A stretch of DNA of 64,000 nucleotides from NCBI RefSeq assembly GCF_017876115.1, contig NZ_JAGINO010000029.1, forward strand, positions 1 to 64,000. Direction: 5' to 3'. Shown here in pieces: positions 1 to 8,434 of this stretch. A model generated the notes under the pieces. That model saw only the letters and a list, made by a program, of their open reading frames with translations, had not been told where the DNA came from and made no database searches. Made by a program: the position numbers and the translations under genes. The DNA comes from Azospirillum picis. GTDB taxonomy: Bacteria > Pseudomonadota > Alphaproteobacteria > Azospirillales > Azospirillaceae. Within the stretch, counting starts at the first letter, position 1. Each line of letters begins with the position of its first letter.

Positions 1-297
1 GCGGCCTTGGCTTCGCGGAGGCAGTCTGCGGCCTTGGCTTCGCGGAGGCAGTCTGCGGCCTTGGCTTCGCGGAGGCAGTCTGCGGCCTTGGCTTCGCGGA
101 GGCAGTCTGCGGCCTTGGCTTCGCGGAGGCAGTCTGCGGCCTTGGCTTCGCGGAGGCAATCGGCGGCCTTGGCTTCGCGGAGGCAGTCTGCGGCCTTGGC
201 TTCGCGGAGGCAATCGGCGGCCTTGGCTTCGCGGAGGCAGTCTGCGGCCTTGGCTTCCCGGAGACAATCGGCAGCCTTGGCTTCCCGGAGACAGTCG
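1..297. repeat. 27-bp tandem repeat, 11 copies
   Basis: Eleven head-to-tail copies of a 27-bp unit begin at the window edge, so more copies may lie outside. The copies farthest from the unique sequence (1-135) are identical. The two nearest it (244-297) carry several changes, and a few interior copies carry an AATCG variant. All the differences I traced are synonymous in the minus-strand frame, giving DCLREAKAA each time. The array is coding and its identical copies suggest recent expansion. Confidence 0.97.
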
Positions 298-656
298 GCA
301 CCGCCGACCAACTTGGCGCTATCGGCTCTGGCTGCCGCCATCCGCTCGGCGGATACGGTCACGCCGTTGTGGTGGAGGTATTCCCCGTAAACGGCATCAC
401 AGAAACGGAAATAGGCGCGGGTGTCGGCGACGATGAACTCGTGCCACAGGTCATCGCACGCTGCCGATGGGGGGACGATATCACGGTCGGGGTGCTCGGC
501 ACAGGCCAGCAGAAAGCTCTTGAGCTGAAGCAGTGCGCTTTTCGACGTCGAGCGCGGCATGCCCGCCGCGACGGCCCGATCCACGACATAGTTGAAGTCG
601 AAGCCGGCGATGATGTCTCGTGCCCGCGGAACGGTGGAGGTGCTGACGCTAAGCAT
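1..656 (-). CDS. Hypothetical protein with GRDP-like N-terminal domain and 9-residue repeats (3' end off window)
   Basis: This reading frame is open from an ATG at 656 to the window edge, so the C-terminus is missing. A GGAGAC ribosome site lies about 6 bases upstream. Residues 1 to about 118 are unique sequence. The segment around LWHEFIVADTRAYFRFC followed by YGEYLHH resembles the bacterial glycine-rich-domain-protein-like family, which has a conserved WHxFI...FC...LHH pattern (from memory, not searched). From about residue 120 the protein becomes a tandem array of DCLREAKAA, predicted to be helical, with one Cys per repeat. There is no signal peptide or membrane segment. The opposite strand is also open through the repeat because the unit length is a multiple of three, but only this strand has a plausible unique domain and start. 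The function is unknown. Confidence 0.7.
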   Translation of the reverse strand, partial: MLSVSTSTVPRARDIIAGFDFNYVVDRAVAAGMPRSTSKSALLQLKSFLLACAEHPDRDIVPPSAACDDLWHEFIVADTRAYFRFCDAVYGEYLHHNGVTVSAERMAAARADSAKLVGGADCLREAKAADCLREAKAADCLREAKAADCLREAKAADCLREAKAADCLREAKAADCLREAKAADCLREAKAADCLREAKAADCLREAKAADCLREAKA

Positions 657-927
657 GCGATGTCTCCGTCGTTATTGGTTCCATACCCCGTTCAAGCCCT
701 CTTGGCTGAGTGCTGGAGTGGCTAGGGGCGTTTCGCGATCGTCCCGGGGGATGGGCGCGATGCCGTCCCTCGAATGCACGCGGGCAGGTCAGCGATCTTA
801 TGCACGCAAATAAGAACAGCAAAGCGCAATCCAATACCGTCCGCGCCCAGGCGCAGGAAGGACACGGTATCGGTGGGTTTCCTCCGGCGGACGGCCGGGG
901 GGTGCATCCGGTTTCAATCGACGGCGG
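657..927. other. Intergenic, no gene seen
   Basis: This stretch separates the start of the repeat-protein gene from the stop of the hybrid kinase, both on the minus strand. Open frames here lack ribosome sites and look like shadows. It presumably holds the promoter of the repeat-protein gene, but no clear -35/-10 pair was found. Confidence 0.5.
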
Positions 928-2841
928 TCACTTTGCAGGACTGTCGAGCGGAATGATGCGCCCGGGCGCCGATGTCTCGGGGCCGGTCATCGACGCCACA
1001 AGTTCCGCCAGGCGATCCGGCATGATCGGCTTGCCCGCGACCATAACGCCCATGGCGGCGGCACGATCCGATACAGCGCCGTCCAGACGGCCGGAGATCA
1101 GGACCGCCGGAACAGCCAGGCCGAACCGGCTCCGCAGTTCGGCAATGAAATCGAGCCCATTCTCGCTGGCGGACAGGTGATAGTCGGCGATGACCGCATC
1201 GGGCCGGATGATGCCGCTTTCCACCGCGTGCAAGGCCTCGGCAACGTTGGAGGCGCCATGGGCATGGTGGCCGGCGGAACTGAGGAACATGGTTATGGCC
1301 GACAGCACGAAGGCATCGTCATCGATGACGAGGATCGCGGTACGTCCGACCGCTGCGGCTCCGGTAGCGGCCTCCTTGGAAGGAAGCCGGTCGGGTACCG
1401 CCGGGCGGAAGGGGGGAGAGAAGGGTGGCGACACGGGCAGGTCGGCATCCGACGGAGTGGACGATGTCGGCGCGAGCGGCACCATCACCGAAAAGACCGA
1501 TCCCTTGCCGGGGATCGAGCGCACCTTGATCTGGTGGTCGAGCACCGTGCCCAGCCGCTTGACGATCGACAGCCCGAGACCGATGCCGTTGTCGCGGTTG
1601 CGCTCCGGGTTGCCGATCTGGTGGAACTCTTCCCAGATGGCGTCGAGCCGGTCTTCGGGGATGCCGATGCCGGTGTCACGCACCTCGATGATCAGGTGGC
1701 CCGCTGACTCCATGCAAGCCACCTGGACCTGGCCGGCCGGCGTGTAGCGGATGGCATTGTCGATCAGGTTGCCGAGGAGGCGCAGCAGCAGCACGCGGTC
1801 GGTCACCACGGCCACGCGAAACGACGGCATGCCGAAGGTCAGTCCCTTGTTGCGGGCCACCGGGCCGTACTGGCTCTCCAGCGCTTCGAACAGCTCGCCG
1901 ATCTCGTGCACCGCGATGCTGGCGGCGACGCCGCCGGCATCCAGGCGTGACACCTCCAGCAGTTCGTCCAGGAGCTGCTTCAGGGTCATGACCACATGTT
2001 CGATCTTCCGGGCGGCTTCGGCGACGTTGGGGGTGGGGGCCGAGGCGCGCAGCGTGGCCGTCAGCATCAGCAGCGACTGCGCGGGCTGGCGCAGGTCGTG
2101 GCTTGCCGCCGCCATGAACTTGGCCTTGGACGCCACCGCCTGCTCGGCCCGTTCCTTGGCGGCCTGCAGGTCGATGGCGTTCTGGCGGAAGGTGCCGAGA
2201 GCCTTGGCCATGCGTCCGATCTCGTCGTCGCGGTGGCGAACCGGCACATCCACCGTCACATCGCCGGCCGCGAGATCGGACATGGCGCGGGTCATCGCGG
2301 CGATCGGCAGCGTCATGCCGCGCGTCGCCCACACCACGCCCAGCACCACCAGCAGCAGCGTGAAGAGCCCGATCCCGGTCAGGACCAGCACATGGTGGCG
2401 GATCGCCGCATCGGTGGGCGCGGCATCCAGGCGGATCAGGAGCGTGCCGATGCTGCGCATGGCGCCGTTGCGGTCGACATGGGTCAACGGCACGGCTGCG
2501 GCGGTGGTCGCGGCCTCGCCGGCGATGCCCGGCTTGCGGAAGGTCAGGAAACGCTCGCCATGCGTCCCCAGGATCACCGCCTCGGCGAAGCTGTCGATCG
2601 ACCGCAACGGTGCCAGGGCCGCGGTTGCGTCTTCCGGGGCGAGATCCCACAGGGCGTCGGCGACGTCGTCGAGTACGATCCTGGTCGCCAGCTCGGCACG
2701 GATGGCCAGTTCCTCGCGGGTGTTGCGGACGTCGGCATGGATCAGCACGGCCAGAGGCACCGCGACCAGCACGGTAACGAGCAGCACCGCGGACGCGGTG
2801 GTCCGGGCGACCAGGCTTCTTGAGAAGAGGTTCAACTGCAT
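928..2841 (-). CDS. Membrane hybrid sensor histidine kinase with C-terminal receiver
   Basis: A protein of about 637 aa. It has an N-terminal membrane helix (residues 12-32), an extracytoplasmic region, a second helix (about 160-180), a HAMP domain, a HisKA domain with the H-box ASHDLRQPAQS (His near 249), a HATPase domain with DTGIGIP and GLGLSIV, then a receiver domain. In the receiver the phospho-Asp is in VIADYHL (about 553) and the conserved Lys is in AGKP (about 603). The HDLRQP H-box marks a subgroup of hybrid kinases. The frame stays open upstream to 3096, but that would overlap the divergent gene. I chose the ATG at 2841 because the membrane helix follows directly, although no strong ribosome site is visible. 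The signal sensed is unknown. Confidence 0.9.
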   Translation of the reverse strand: MQLNLFSRSLVARTTASAVLLVTVLVAVPLAVLIHADVRNTREELAIRAELATRIVLDDVADALWDLAPEDATAALAPLRSIDSFAEAVILGTHGERFLTFRKPGIAGEAATTAAAVPLTHVDRNGAMRSIGTLLIRLDAAPTDAAIRHHVLVLTGIGLFTLLLVVLGVVWATRGMTLPIAAMTRAMSDLAAGDVTVDVPVRHRDDEIGRMAKALGTFRQNAIDLQAAKERAEQAVASKAKFMAAASHDLRQPAQSLLMLTATLRASAPTPNVAEAARKIEHVVMTLKQLLDELLEVSRLDAGGVAASIAVHEIGELFEALESQYGPVARNKGLTFGMPSFRVAVVTDRVLLLRLLGNLIDNAIRYTPAGQVQVACMESAGHLIIEVRDTGIGIPEDRLDAIWEEFHQIGNPERNRDNGIGLGLSIVKRLGTVLDHQIKVRSIPGKGSVFSVMVPLAPTSSTPSDADLPVSPPFSPPFRPAVPDRLPSKEAATGAAAVGRTAILVIDDDAFVLSAITMFLSSAGHHAHGASNVAEALHAVESGIIRPDAVIADYHLSASENGLDFIAELRSRFGLAVPAVLISGRLDGAVSDRAAAMGVMVAGKPIMPDRLAELVASMTGPETSAPGRIIPLDSPAK

Positions 2842-3076
2842 ACCGAGATCTTTGGAGGCGACAAGTCGACGAAAATTCCGCGGCGACATCCTATCCGAAG
2901 CGGTCCGGAAACACGACAGCGGCTTGCTGGCGATGCGCCATGCACACGGGCGTCTTGCACCAAGTTCCAGGTTATAGACGAAAAGGCGATGCAATTGTTT
3001 CGAATCGTCGCTTCTTCTGTCCTTGTTGCCTGTTGTAAAAAACAGGGGCGGAACTGGACCGCCAGGGGGCGGAGCT

Positions 3077-6000
3077 ATGGAAGCCAGCATTTTCATCGCC
3101 CTTGCGCATGGGGTCGGACTTCTGGCGTTGGTTCTGCTTGCCTACCGCTTCGTCCTCCGGCGTTTCGGGACCCGGCGCCGGGCCTTCGCCTTGCTCTCCG
3201 GCTTGCTGTTCGGGGCAGCCGCGGCCATCACCATGATCGATGCGACCACCGTCTCCCAGGGCGTCCAGGTGGATCTGCGCAACGTGATGATCGGACTGGC
3301 CGGCCTGTTCGGCGGGTGGCCGGCGGCGCTGACCTCGGCGGTGTTGGCCGGCGCGCTGCGGCTGTGGATGGGTGGCGGCGGTGCGGTGCCGGGCTTGTCC
3401 GGCATGCTGCTGACGGCGCTGGCCGCCCCTCTCCTCGGCCGGGTGATGGCGCGGCGCGAGGCTGGCGGACGGGGCGATGCCGGGCAGGGCGGGGTGGCCT
3501 TCGGCTTCCTGCCTCTCGCCGCCGCCGGGCTGGTCCTCTCGCCGCTGATGTTGGTGTCCTTCCTGCTGCTGCCGGACCGCGCCCTGGCCTGGGAGATCCT
3601 GGGACAGGTGGCGCTGCCGCTCGTCGGTTCGGGAAGCCTCGGCATCGGCATCCTCGGCACCATGCTGGCACGCGAGCACCGGCGCTTCGCCGACGAACGC
3701 GCATCGGCGGAAAGCGAAGCCCTGTTCCGCGCCGTGTTCGACAATTCCGTCGACAGCCTCTTCATCGTCCGCGTCGCCGGAGACGGGCGCTTCGTGCTGC
3801 AGCGCGCGAACGATGCCGCCTACCGCGCGTTCGGGACGACCGCCGACAAGGCCGACGGCAGGCCGCTCGACGCCATCCTGTCGCCCGATGCCGCCGCCAA
3901 GATGATCGCCGACCTGCAGTCCTGCATCGATGCCGGTGCCCCGACCCGCTTCGAGGAGCATCACAACCTGGATGGGACCACCCGCTGGTGGGAGGTCTCG
4001 CATGTGCCGATCCGCGATGCCGGCGGGACCATCGTCATGCTGTCGGTCGGCGCCCGCGACATCACCCGGCGCCACGAGGCGGAACGGGCGATCCGCAACA
4101 GCGAGGGACGTTACCGCCTGCTGGCCCGCAGCGTGACCGACATCATCAGCCGCATCGGGCTGGACGGGGTGCGCCGTTTCTGTTCGGAGGCGGCACGCGA
4201 CAGCCTTGGCCTCGCCCCGTCCGACTTGGTGGGGCATCCGCTTGCCGAACGCGTCCATGCCGAAGACCGTGCCGACCTGGAAGAGGGGCTGGCGCGCCTG
4301 ACGCCGGAGCGGCCGACGCTGAAGACCAGCTACCGCCTCCGCCATGCCGACGGCCACTGGGTGTGGGTCGAGGCCGCGGTGCGGCTGGTCGCCGACGACT
4401 GGGGCGCCCCGCAGGAGTTTGTCAGCGTCGAGCGCGACATCACCGCGCGCAAGGTGATGGAGGCGGAACTGCAGGACGCCCGCCAAGCGGCGGAGGGGGC
4501 AAGCCGGTCCAAGACCGAATTCCTGGCCAGCCTGAGCCATGAGCTGCGCACGCCGATGAACGCGGTCATCGGCTTCGCCGACCTCATCGCGCGCGAGGCG
4601 GAAGGGCCGATCGGCAACAGCCATTATCGCGATTTCGCGGTCAACATCCGCGACAGCGGCCAACATCTCCTGGAGCTGATCAACGAGATCCTCGACCATG
4701 TCCGGGCGGAAGCCGGGAAGCTGGAGCTGGAGGACGAGGTGGTCGATCTCGACGCCGCCGCGGTCTTCGCCATCCGCCTGCTGACCCCGCGGGCGGCCCG
4801 GGCCGGCGTCGCCATCGCCGCGCGGGTGGAGCCGGCGGCCCGGTACCTGCGCGGGGACGAGCGGCGCATCCGCCAGATCCTGCTGAACCTGCTGTCGAAC
4901 GCGGTGAAATACACCCCGGCGGGCGGGGCGGTATCGCTGGCCGCGGCATTGGCGCCGGACGGCAGTCTGCTGATGGAGGTGCGGGACAACGGCGTCGGGA
5001 TCCCGAAGCAGGATCTCGCGCGCGTGCTGCAAGCCTATGCCCGTGTCGACGGACCCGCCGCGCGGCAGACCGAAGGGGCCGGCCTCGGGCTGCCGCTGAC
5101 CCGGCGGCTGGTGGAGTTGCATGGCGGCACCCTGTCGCTGTCCAGTCAGGTCGGAGAAGGCACGACGGTCAGCATCTGCTTCCCGGCTGAGCGGGTGGCC
5201 GATGAAAGCGGGCGGCCGGTGCATGGGCCGGCGGAACGCCCCAGCCTGTCGATCCTCATGGCGGACGATGACCAGAGCATCCTGGAGAACGGCTGCTCGA
5301 TGCTGCGCGGCTGGGGGCACCGGGTGGTCGGCGTGTCCGGCGCCGGGGAGGCGCTGGTGGTGCTGCGCGGCCCGGAGCCGCTGGACCTTCTGTTCAGCGA
5401 CATCGTGATGCCGCCCGGCATGACCGGAGCCGAACTGGCGCGCGAGGCGCGGCGCCTGCGTCCGGGCCTGCCGGTGCTGCTGGCCTCCGGCTTCGCCGCC
5501 CACGCCGTGGTCGCCGACGACGTGGCGCTGGGCGGTTACGACCTGATCGCGAAGCCCTATGATCCGGGGGAGCTCCGGGACCGCCTCGACCGTCTGCGGC
5601 CGCTTGCACCCTCCCCGGCGGCGCCTCCGCAGCCGGTGCCCACCACTCCCGCCGCGATCCCGCCGGACGCCGCCGCGGCGCCGGCGGCGGACGGGAGCCT
5701 GCGCATCCTGGTGGTGGAGGATGTGGAGCTGAACCGCCTGCTGGCGGTGACGCTGTTGAAGCAGGCCGGCCACGAGGTCACCGCGGTGGAGGACGGCTCC
5801 CAGGCGGTGGAGGCGGTCAAGCGCACCGACTTCGACCTGGTCCTGATGGACGTCAACATGCCGGTGATGGACGGTCTGGAGGCTACGCGGATCATCCGGA
5901 CCCTGCCGCCGCCGGCCGGCGGCGTCGCGATCGTGGCGCTGACCGCCAACAGCTTTCCGGACGACGTGGCCCGCTGTTATGAAGCCGGCATGGACGGTTA

Positions 6001-6085
6001 CGTCCCGAAGCCGATCGACCGCGCCGTGCTGCTCCGGGAAATCGACCGCTGCGTCGCCTTGCGGCGGGCGGCCACGGCGCGGTGA
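3077..6085 (+). CDS. Hybrid histidine kinase: 5TMR-LYT, two PAS, HisKA, HATPase, two receivers
   Basis: A protein of about 1002 aa starting at an ATG with a GGAG site 2-3 bases upstream; the open frame extends 18 codons farther. Residues 1-215 form a multi-helix sensor like the 5TMR-LYT domain, with the typical VDLRNVMIGLAGLFGG stretch. Two PAS domains follow (about 220-340 and 345-470). Then come HisKA with SHELRTPMNA (His about 487), a HATPase with DNGVGIP and GLGLPL, and two receivers. The first receiver has its Asp in LLFSDIVMP (about 773). The second has its Asp in LVLMDVNMP (about 923) and a Lys in VPKPID. It is divergent from the other hybrid kinase with about 235 bases between them, so the two may share a regulatory region. 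The output partner is not in the window. Confidence 0.92.
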   Translation: MEASIFIALAHGVGLLALVLLAYRFVLRRFGTRRRAFALLSGLLFGAAAAITMIDATTVSQGVQVDLRNVMIGLAGLFGGWPAALTSAVLAGALRLWMGGGGAVPGLSGMLLTALAAPLLGRVMARREAGGRGDAGQGGVAFGFLPLAAAGLVLSPLMLVSFLLLPDRALAWEILGQVALPLVGSGSLGIGILGTMLAREHRRFADERASAESEALFRAVFDNSVDSLFIVRVAGDGRFVLQRANDAAYRAFGTTADKADGRPLDAILSPDAAAKMIADLQSCIDAGAPTRFEEHHNLDGTTRWWEVSHVPIRDAGGTIVMLSVGARDITRRHEAERAIRNSEGRYRLLARSVTDIISRIGLDGVRRFCSEAARDSLGLAPSDLVGHPLAERVHAEDRADLEEGLARLTPERPTLKTSYRLRHADGHWVWVEAAVRLVADDWGAPQEFVSVERDITARKVMEAELQDARQAAEGASRSKTEFLASLSHELRTPMNAVIGFADLIAREAEGPIGNSHYRDFAVNIRDSGQHLLELINEILDHVRAEAGKLELEDEVVDLDAAAVFAIRLLTPRAARAGVAIAARVEPAARYLRGDERRIRQILLNLLSNAVKYTPAGGAVSLAAALAPDGSLLMEVRDNGVGIPKQDLARVLQAYARVDGPAARQTEGAGLGLPLTRRLVELHGGTLSLSSQVGEGTTVSICFPAERVADESGRPVHGPAERPSLSILMADDDQSILENGCSMLRGWGHRVVGVSGAGEALVVLRGPEPLDLLFSDIVMPPGMTGAELAREARRLRPGLPVLLASGFAAHAVVADDVALGGYDLIAKPYDPGELRDRLDRLRPLAPSPAAPPQPVPTTPAAIPPDAAAAPAADGSLRILVVEDVELNRLLAVTLLKQAGHEVTAVEDGSQAVEAVKRTDFDLVLMDVNMPVMDGLEATRIIRTLPPPAGGVAIVALTANSFPDDVARCYEAGMDGYVPKPIDRAVLLREIDRCVALRRAATAR

Positions 6086-6207
6086 CGACCGTCGGAAACG
6101 CTCCTCCCCGGTGAGGAAACCCGTCCTGCGGGGTTGATCGCTTGCCGGAACTGTCGGAGGCTGCCGGCGTGCCGCGCTTCCACCGGGCTGTGACAGGGGA
6201 CCATGAC

Positions 6208-7101
6208 ATGACCGCCGGATCGTCCTTCGCCTGCATCCTCGACATCCACGCCAAGCTCGGAGAGGGGCCGGTCTGGTCGGCGGCCGAGCAGGTGCTCTAC
6301 TGGGTCGACATCAAGGGGCGGACGCTCAACCGCTTCGACCCGGCCGCCGGCACCAACCATGCCATGGAGATGCCGGAGGAGATCGGCTGCGCCGCTCCGC
6401 GCAAGGGGGGTGGCTTCATCGCCGGCTTGCGGTCGGGCATCTGGGAGCTGGACGGGCAGGGGAGGCCGGTCGCCTGCCTCGCCGCCAACCCCGAGGACCA
6501 GGCCGCCAGCCGCTTCAACGACGGCCGCGTCGACCCCGTGGGCCGCTATCTCGCCGGGACCCTGGACGAACCCAAGGCAGGCGGCAAGGCGCATCTCTAC
6601 CGCTACGACCGGCGCGGCTTGGCGGTGCTGGCAGGAGGGTTGCTGACCTCCAACGGGCTGGCTTTCAGCCCCGACGGGCGGACGCTGTACCATGCCGACA
6701 CCCCGACCTTCACCGTGCGCCGATACCGCTACGATCCGGCCAGCGGGGAGATGAGCGACGGCGAGGTCTTCGTCCGCCTGCAGCCGGCCGGCGAAGACCG
6801 CGGCCGCCCCGATGGCGCGGCGGTGGACGCGGACGGATGCTATTGGGCGGCACTTTACGAAGGCGGGCGGGTCGCCCGTTTCGCGCCCGACGGGACGCTG
6901 CTGTCGGAACATCCGTTGCCGGCGCGCTGCCCGACCATGGTCGCCTTCGGCGGTCCCGACCTGCGGACCCTCTACGTCACGACCGCCAGCGCCGGCCGGC
7001 CGGCCGAGGAGTTGGAGCGCTTCCCGCAGTCGGGCGGCCTGTTCGCGATGAGGGTCGAGGTGCCGGGCTTGCCGCTGCCGTCCTTCGACCCGGCGGCTTA
7101 G
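6208..7101 (+). CDS. SMP-30/gluconolactonase-family sugar lactonase
   Basis: A 297-aa beta-propeller hydrolase of the SMP-30/regucalcin family, which opens sugar lactones with a divalent metal. Metal ligands expected in this family are visible: Glu in LGEGPVW (about residue 19), Asn in SNGLAFSPDG, and Asp in PDGAAVDADGCYW. I chose the ATG at 6208, which has an AGGGGA site about 7 bases upstream, over an upstream TTG. No transporter or sugar operon lies next to it, so the substrate (arabino-, glucono- or another lactone) cannot be assigned from context. Confidence 0.88.
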   Translation: MTAGSSFACILDIHAKLGEGPVWSAAEQVLYWVDIKGRTLNRFDPAAGTNHAMEMPEEIGCAAPRKGGGFIAGLRSGIWELDGQGRPVACLAANPEDQAASRFNDGRVDPVGRYLAGTLDEPKAGGKAHLYRYDRRGLAVLAGGLLTSNGLAFSPDGRTLYHADTPTFTVRRYRYDPASGEMSDGEVFVRLQPAGEDRGRPDGAAVDADGCYWAALYEGGRVARFAPDGTLLSEHPLPARCPTMVAFGGPDLRTLYVTTASAGRPAEELERFPQSGGLFAMRVEVPGLPLPSFDPAA

Positions 7102-7112
7102 AGTATGATCGC

Positions 7113-7132
7113 TTCAAGCGGTATCGCTTGAA
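7113..7132. repeat. Small inverted repeat between two genes
   Basis: TTCAAGCG and CGCTTGAA arms of 8 bp flank a GTAT loop, 11 bases after the lactonase stop. There is no T-run, so it may be a weak terminator or a dispersed intergenic motif. Confidence 0.5.
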
Positions 7133-7235
7133 ACGTGACCTCCACCGGGGCCGGCTGCCGCGGGGCCGGAGTGGCCGCGGGGGCCATGCATGGACTTACC
7201 AACATGGGCGCGACGGAATGCAGGGGATATCACAA

Positions 7236-7979
7236 ATGCAGCCGATCGATGCCGTCCTCCTCGACATGGACGGAACGATCCTGACCTCGATCCGGGCAGC
7301 GGAGCGGATATGGAGTGCATGGGCGCTGCGTCACGGCATCGACGTCGATGCCTTCCTGCCCACCATCCATGGCGTTCGGGCGGTGGAAACGATCCGGCGC
7401 CTGGGCCTGCCCGGCGTCGATCCGGAAGCCGAGGCCGCCGCAATCACGCAGTCCGAGATCGACGACACCGACGGGATCGAGGCGATCGCCGGGGCCCTGG
7501 AATTCCTCACCGCCCTGCCTGGGGACCGCTGGGCCATCGTGACATCGGCACCACGCGCGCTTGCCTTGCGCAGGATCGAGGCCGCCGGCTTGCCCGTGCC
7601 GGAAATTCTGGTCACCGCCGACGACGTGGAGCGGGGCAAGCCCGCCCCCGACTGTTTCCGACTGGCGGCCGAGAGGCTTGGAACCACGGCGGATCGCTGC
7701 CTCGTGATGGAAGACTCAGCGGCCGGGATCGCTGCGGCGCAAAGCGCGGGCGCATCGGTGCTGGTGGTCACGGCGACCCATCAGACGCCAATGGACGCCG
7801 ATCCGACCGCGCCTGTCCATGCCATGATCGCCGACTATCGCGACCTTGCGCTGGAGCGTTCTTCCGACGGCTCGATCACGATCCGCCATATTGGTAGCGT
7901 CGCCGGACGGCAAGCCCGGCCCTGCTTCCTCATCGCCTCTCCGAGCCGCAGCCATCCACGCTCGGCTGCGGGCGTCTGA
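7236..7979 (+). CDS. HAD-family sugar-phosphate phosphatase
   Basis: A 247-aa HAD superfamily hydrolase with a small helical cap. Motif I is LLDMDGTIL (nucleophile Asp at about residue 9), motif II is the Ser/Thr in IVTSAPR, motif III is the Lys in RGKPAPD, and motif IV is the Asp pair in VMEDSAAG. The closest families are those of 2-deoxyglucose-6-phosphate, glycerol-3-phosphate and related sugar-phosphate phosphatases. The ATG at 7236 follows a CAGGGGA site by about 9 bases. The last 25 residues are Arg/Ser/Pro-rich and may be an unstructured extension. Confidence 0.85.
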   Translation: MQPIDAVLLDMDGTILTSIRAAERIWSAWALRHGIDVDAFLPTIHGVRAVETIRRLGLPGVDPEAEAAAITQSEIDDTDGIEAIAGALEFLTALPGDRWAIVTSAPRALALRRIEAAGLPVPEILVTADDVERGKPAPDCFRLAAERLGTTADRCLVMEDSAAGIAAAQSAGASVLVVTATHQTPMDADPTAPVHAMIADYRDLALERSSDGSITIRHIGSVAGRQARPCFLIASPSRSHPRSAAGV

Positions 7980-8058
7980 CCGTCGACGCTTCCGGTGGGC
8001 GGCGATGGCCAACGCCATTCCGCGCGGTGTCAACGGCGCGGCGGCGCCGTCGCGCGCG

Positions 8059-8426
8059 GTTCGCGACCTCGACAAGATTGCCGTCGGGATCGCGGAATTA
8101 CACCGAAGTGATCTGCCCGGTGGCGCCGGTGCGGGAGACCGGCCCTTCCTCGATGGCGATGCCGTGGTCCCGGAGAGGCGCGATCACCTCCTCAAGCGGC
8201 GTTTCGGCGATCAGGCAGAAGTCGCCGGAGCCGGCGGTCGGGCGGGAAGCCTTCGGATCGAGTTCGCGGCCGACCTCATGCAGGTTGATCTTCTGCATCC
8301 CGAAGGCCGGCGCGCGACGCCCGTTGCCGAAGCTGACCAACTCCATGCCCAGCACGTCGCGGTAGAAGGCGCAGGTCGCCTCGATCGAGGCGACCGTCAG
8401 CACGAGATGGTCGCCTCGATCCTCAC
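8059..8426 (-). pseudogene. VOC-family (glyoxalase-like) gene, broken at both ends
   Basis: The sequence encodes a typical virulence protein subfamily VOC dioxygenase fold: DHLVLTVASIEATCAFYRD, later KINLHEVGRE and GDFCLIAETPLEEV. A TAA stop at 8098-8100 sits where the family has a Tyr. Translation past it gives FRDPDGNLVEVAN, the expected C-terminal strand with its metal-binding Glu. At the 5' end a GTG at 8426 would give the usual M-R-I-D-H start only if a 5-base GGCGA segment were removed, so the start looks frameshifted as well. It lies 8 bases after the L,D-transpeptidase stop, which suggests it was once the second gene of that operon. Confidence 0.7.
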
Positions 8427-8434
8427 GCAGCCCG

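Noticed and set aside
1..297. CRISPR array
   Set aside because: The units are contiguous without spacers and are in a coding frame.
7..390. Plus-strand open frame with ASRRQSAAL repeats
   Set aside because: It is open only because the repeat unit is 27 bp. It has no unique domain, and the minus strand has a ribosome site and a family-like head domain.
710..1180. Plus-strand frame opposite the end of the hybrid kinase
   Set aside because: It lies mostly antisense to a clear receiver domain and has no ribosome site.
2972..5773. 933-codon minus-strand frame opposite the second hybrid kinase
   Set aside because: It is low-complexity, Gln/Arg/Gly-rich shadow translation antisense to intact PAS, HisKA and receiver domains.
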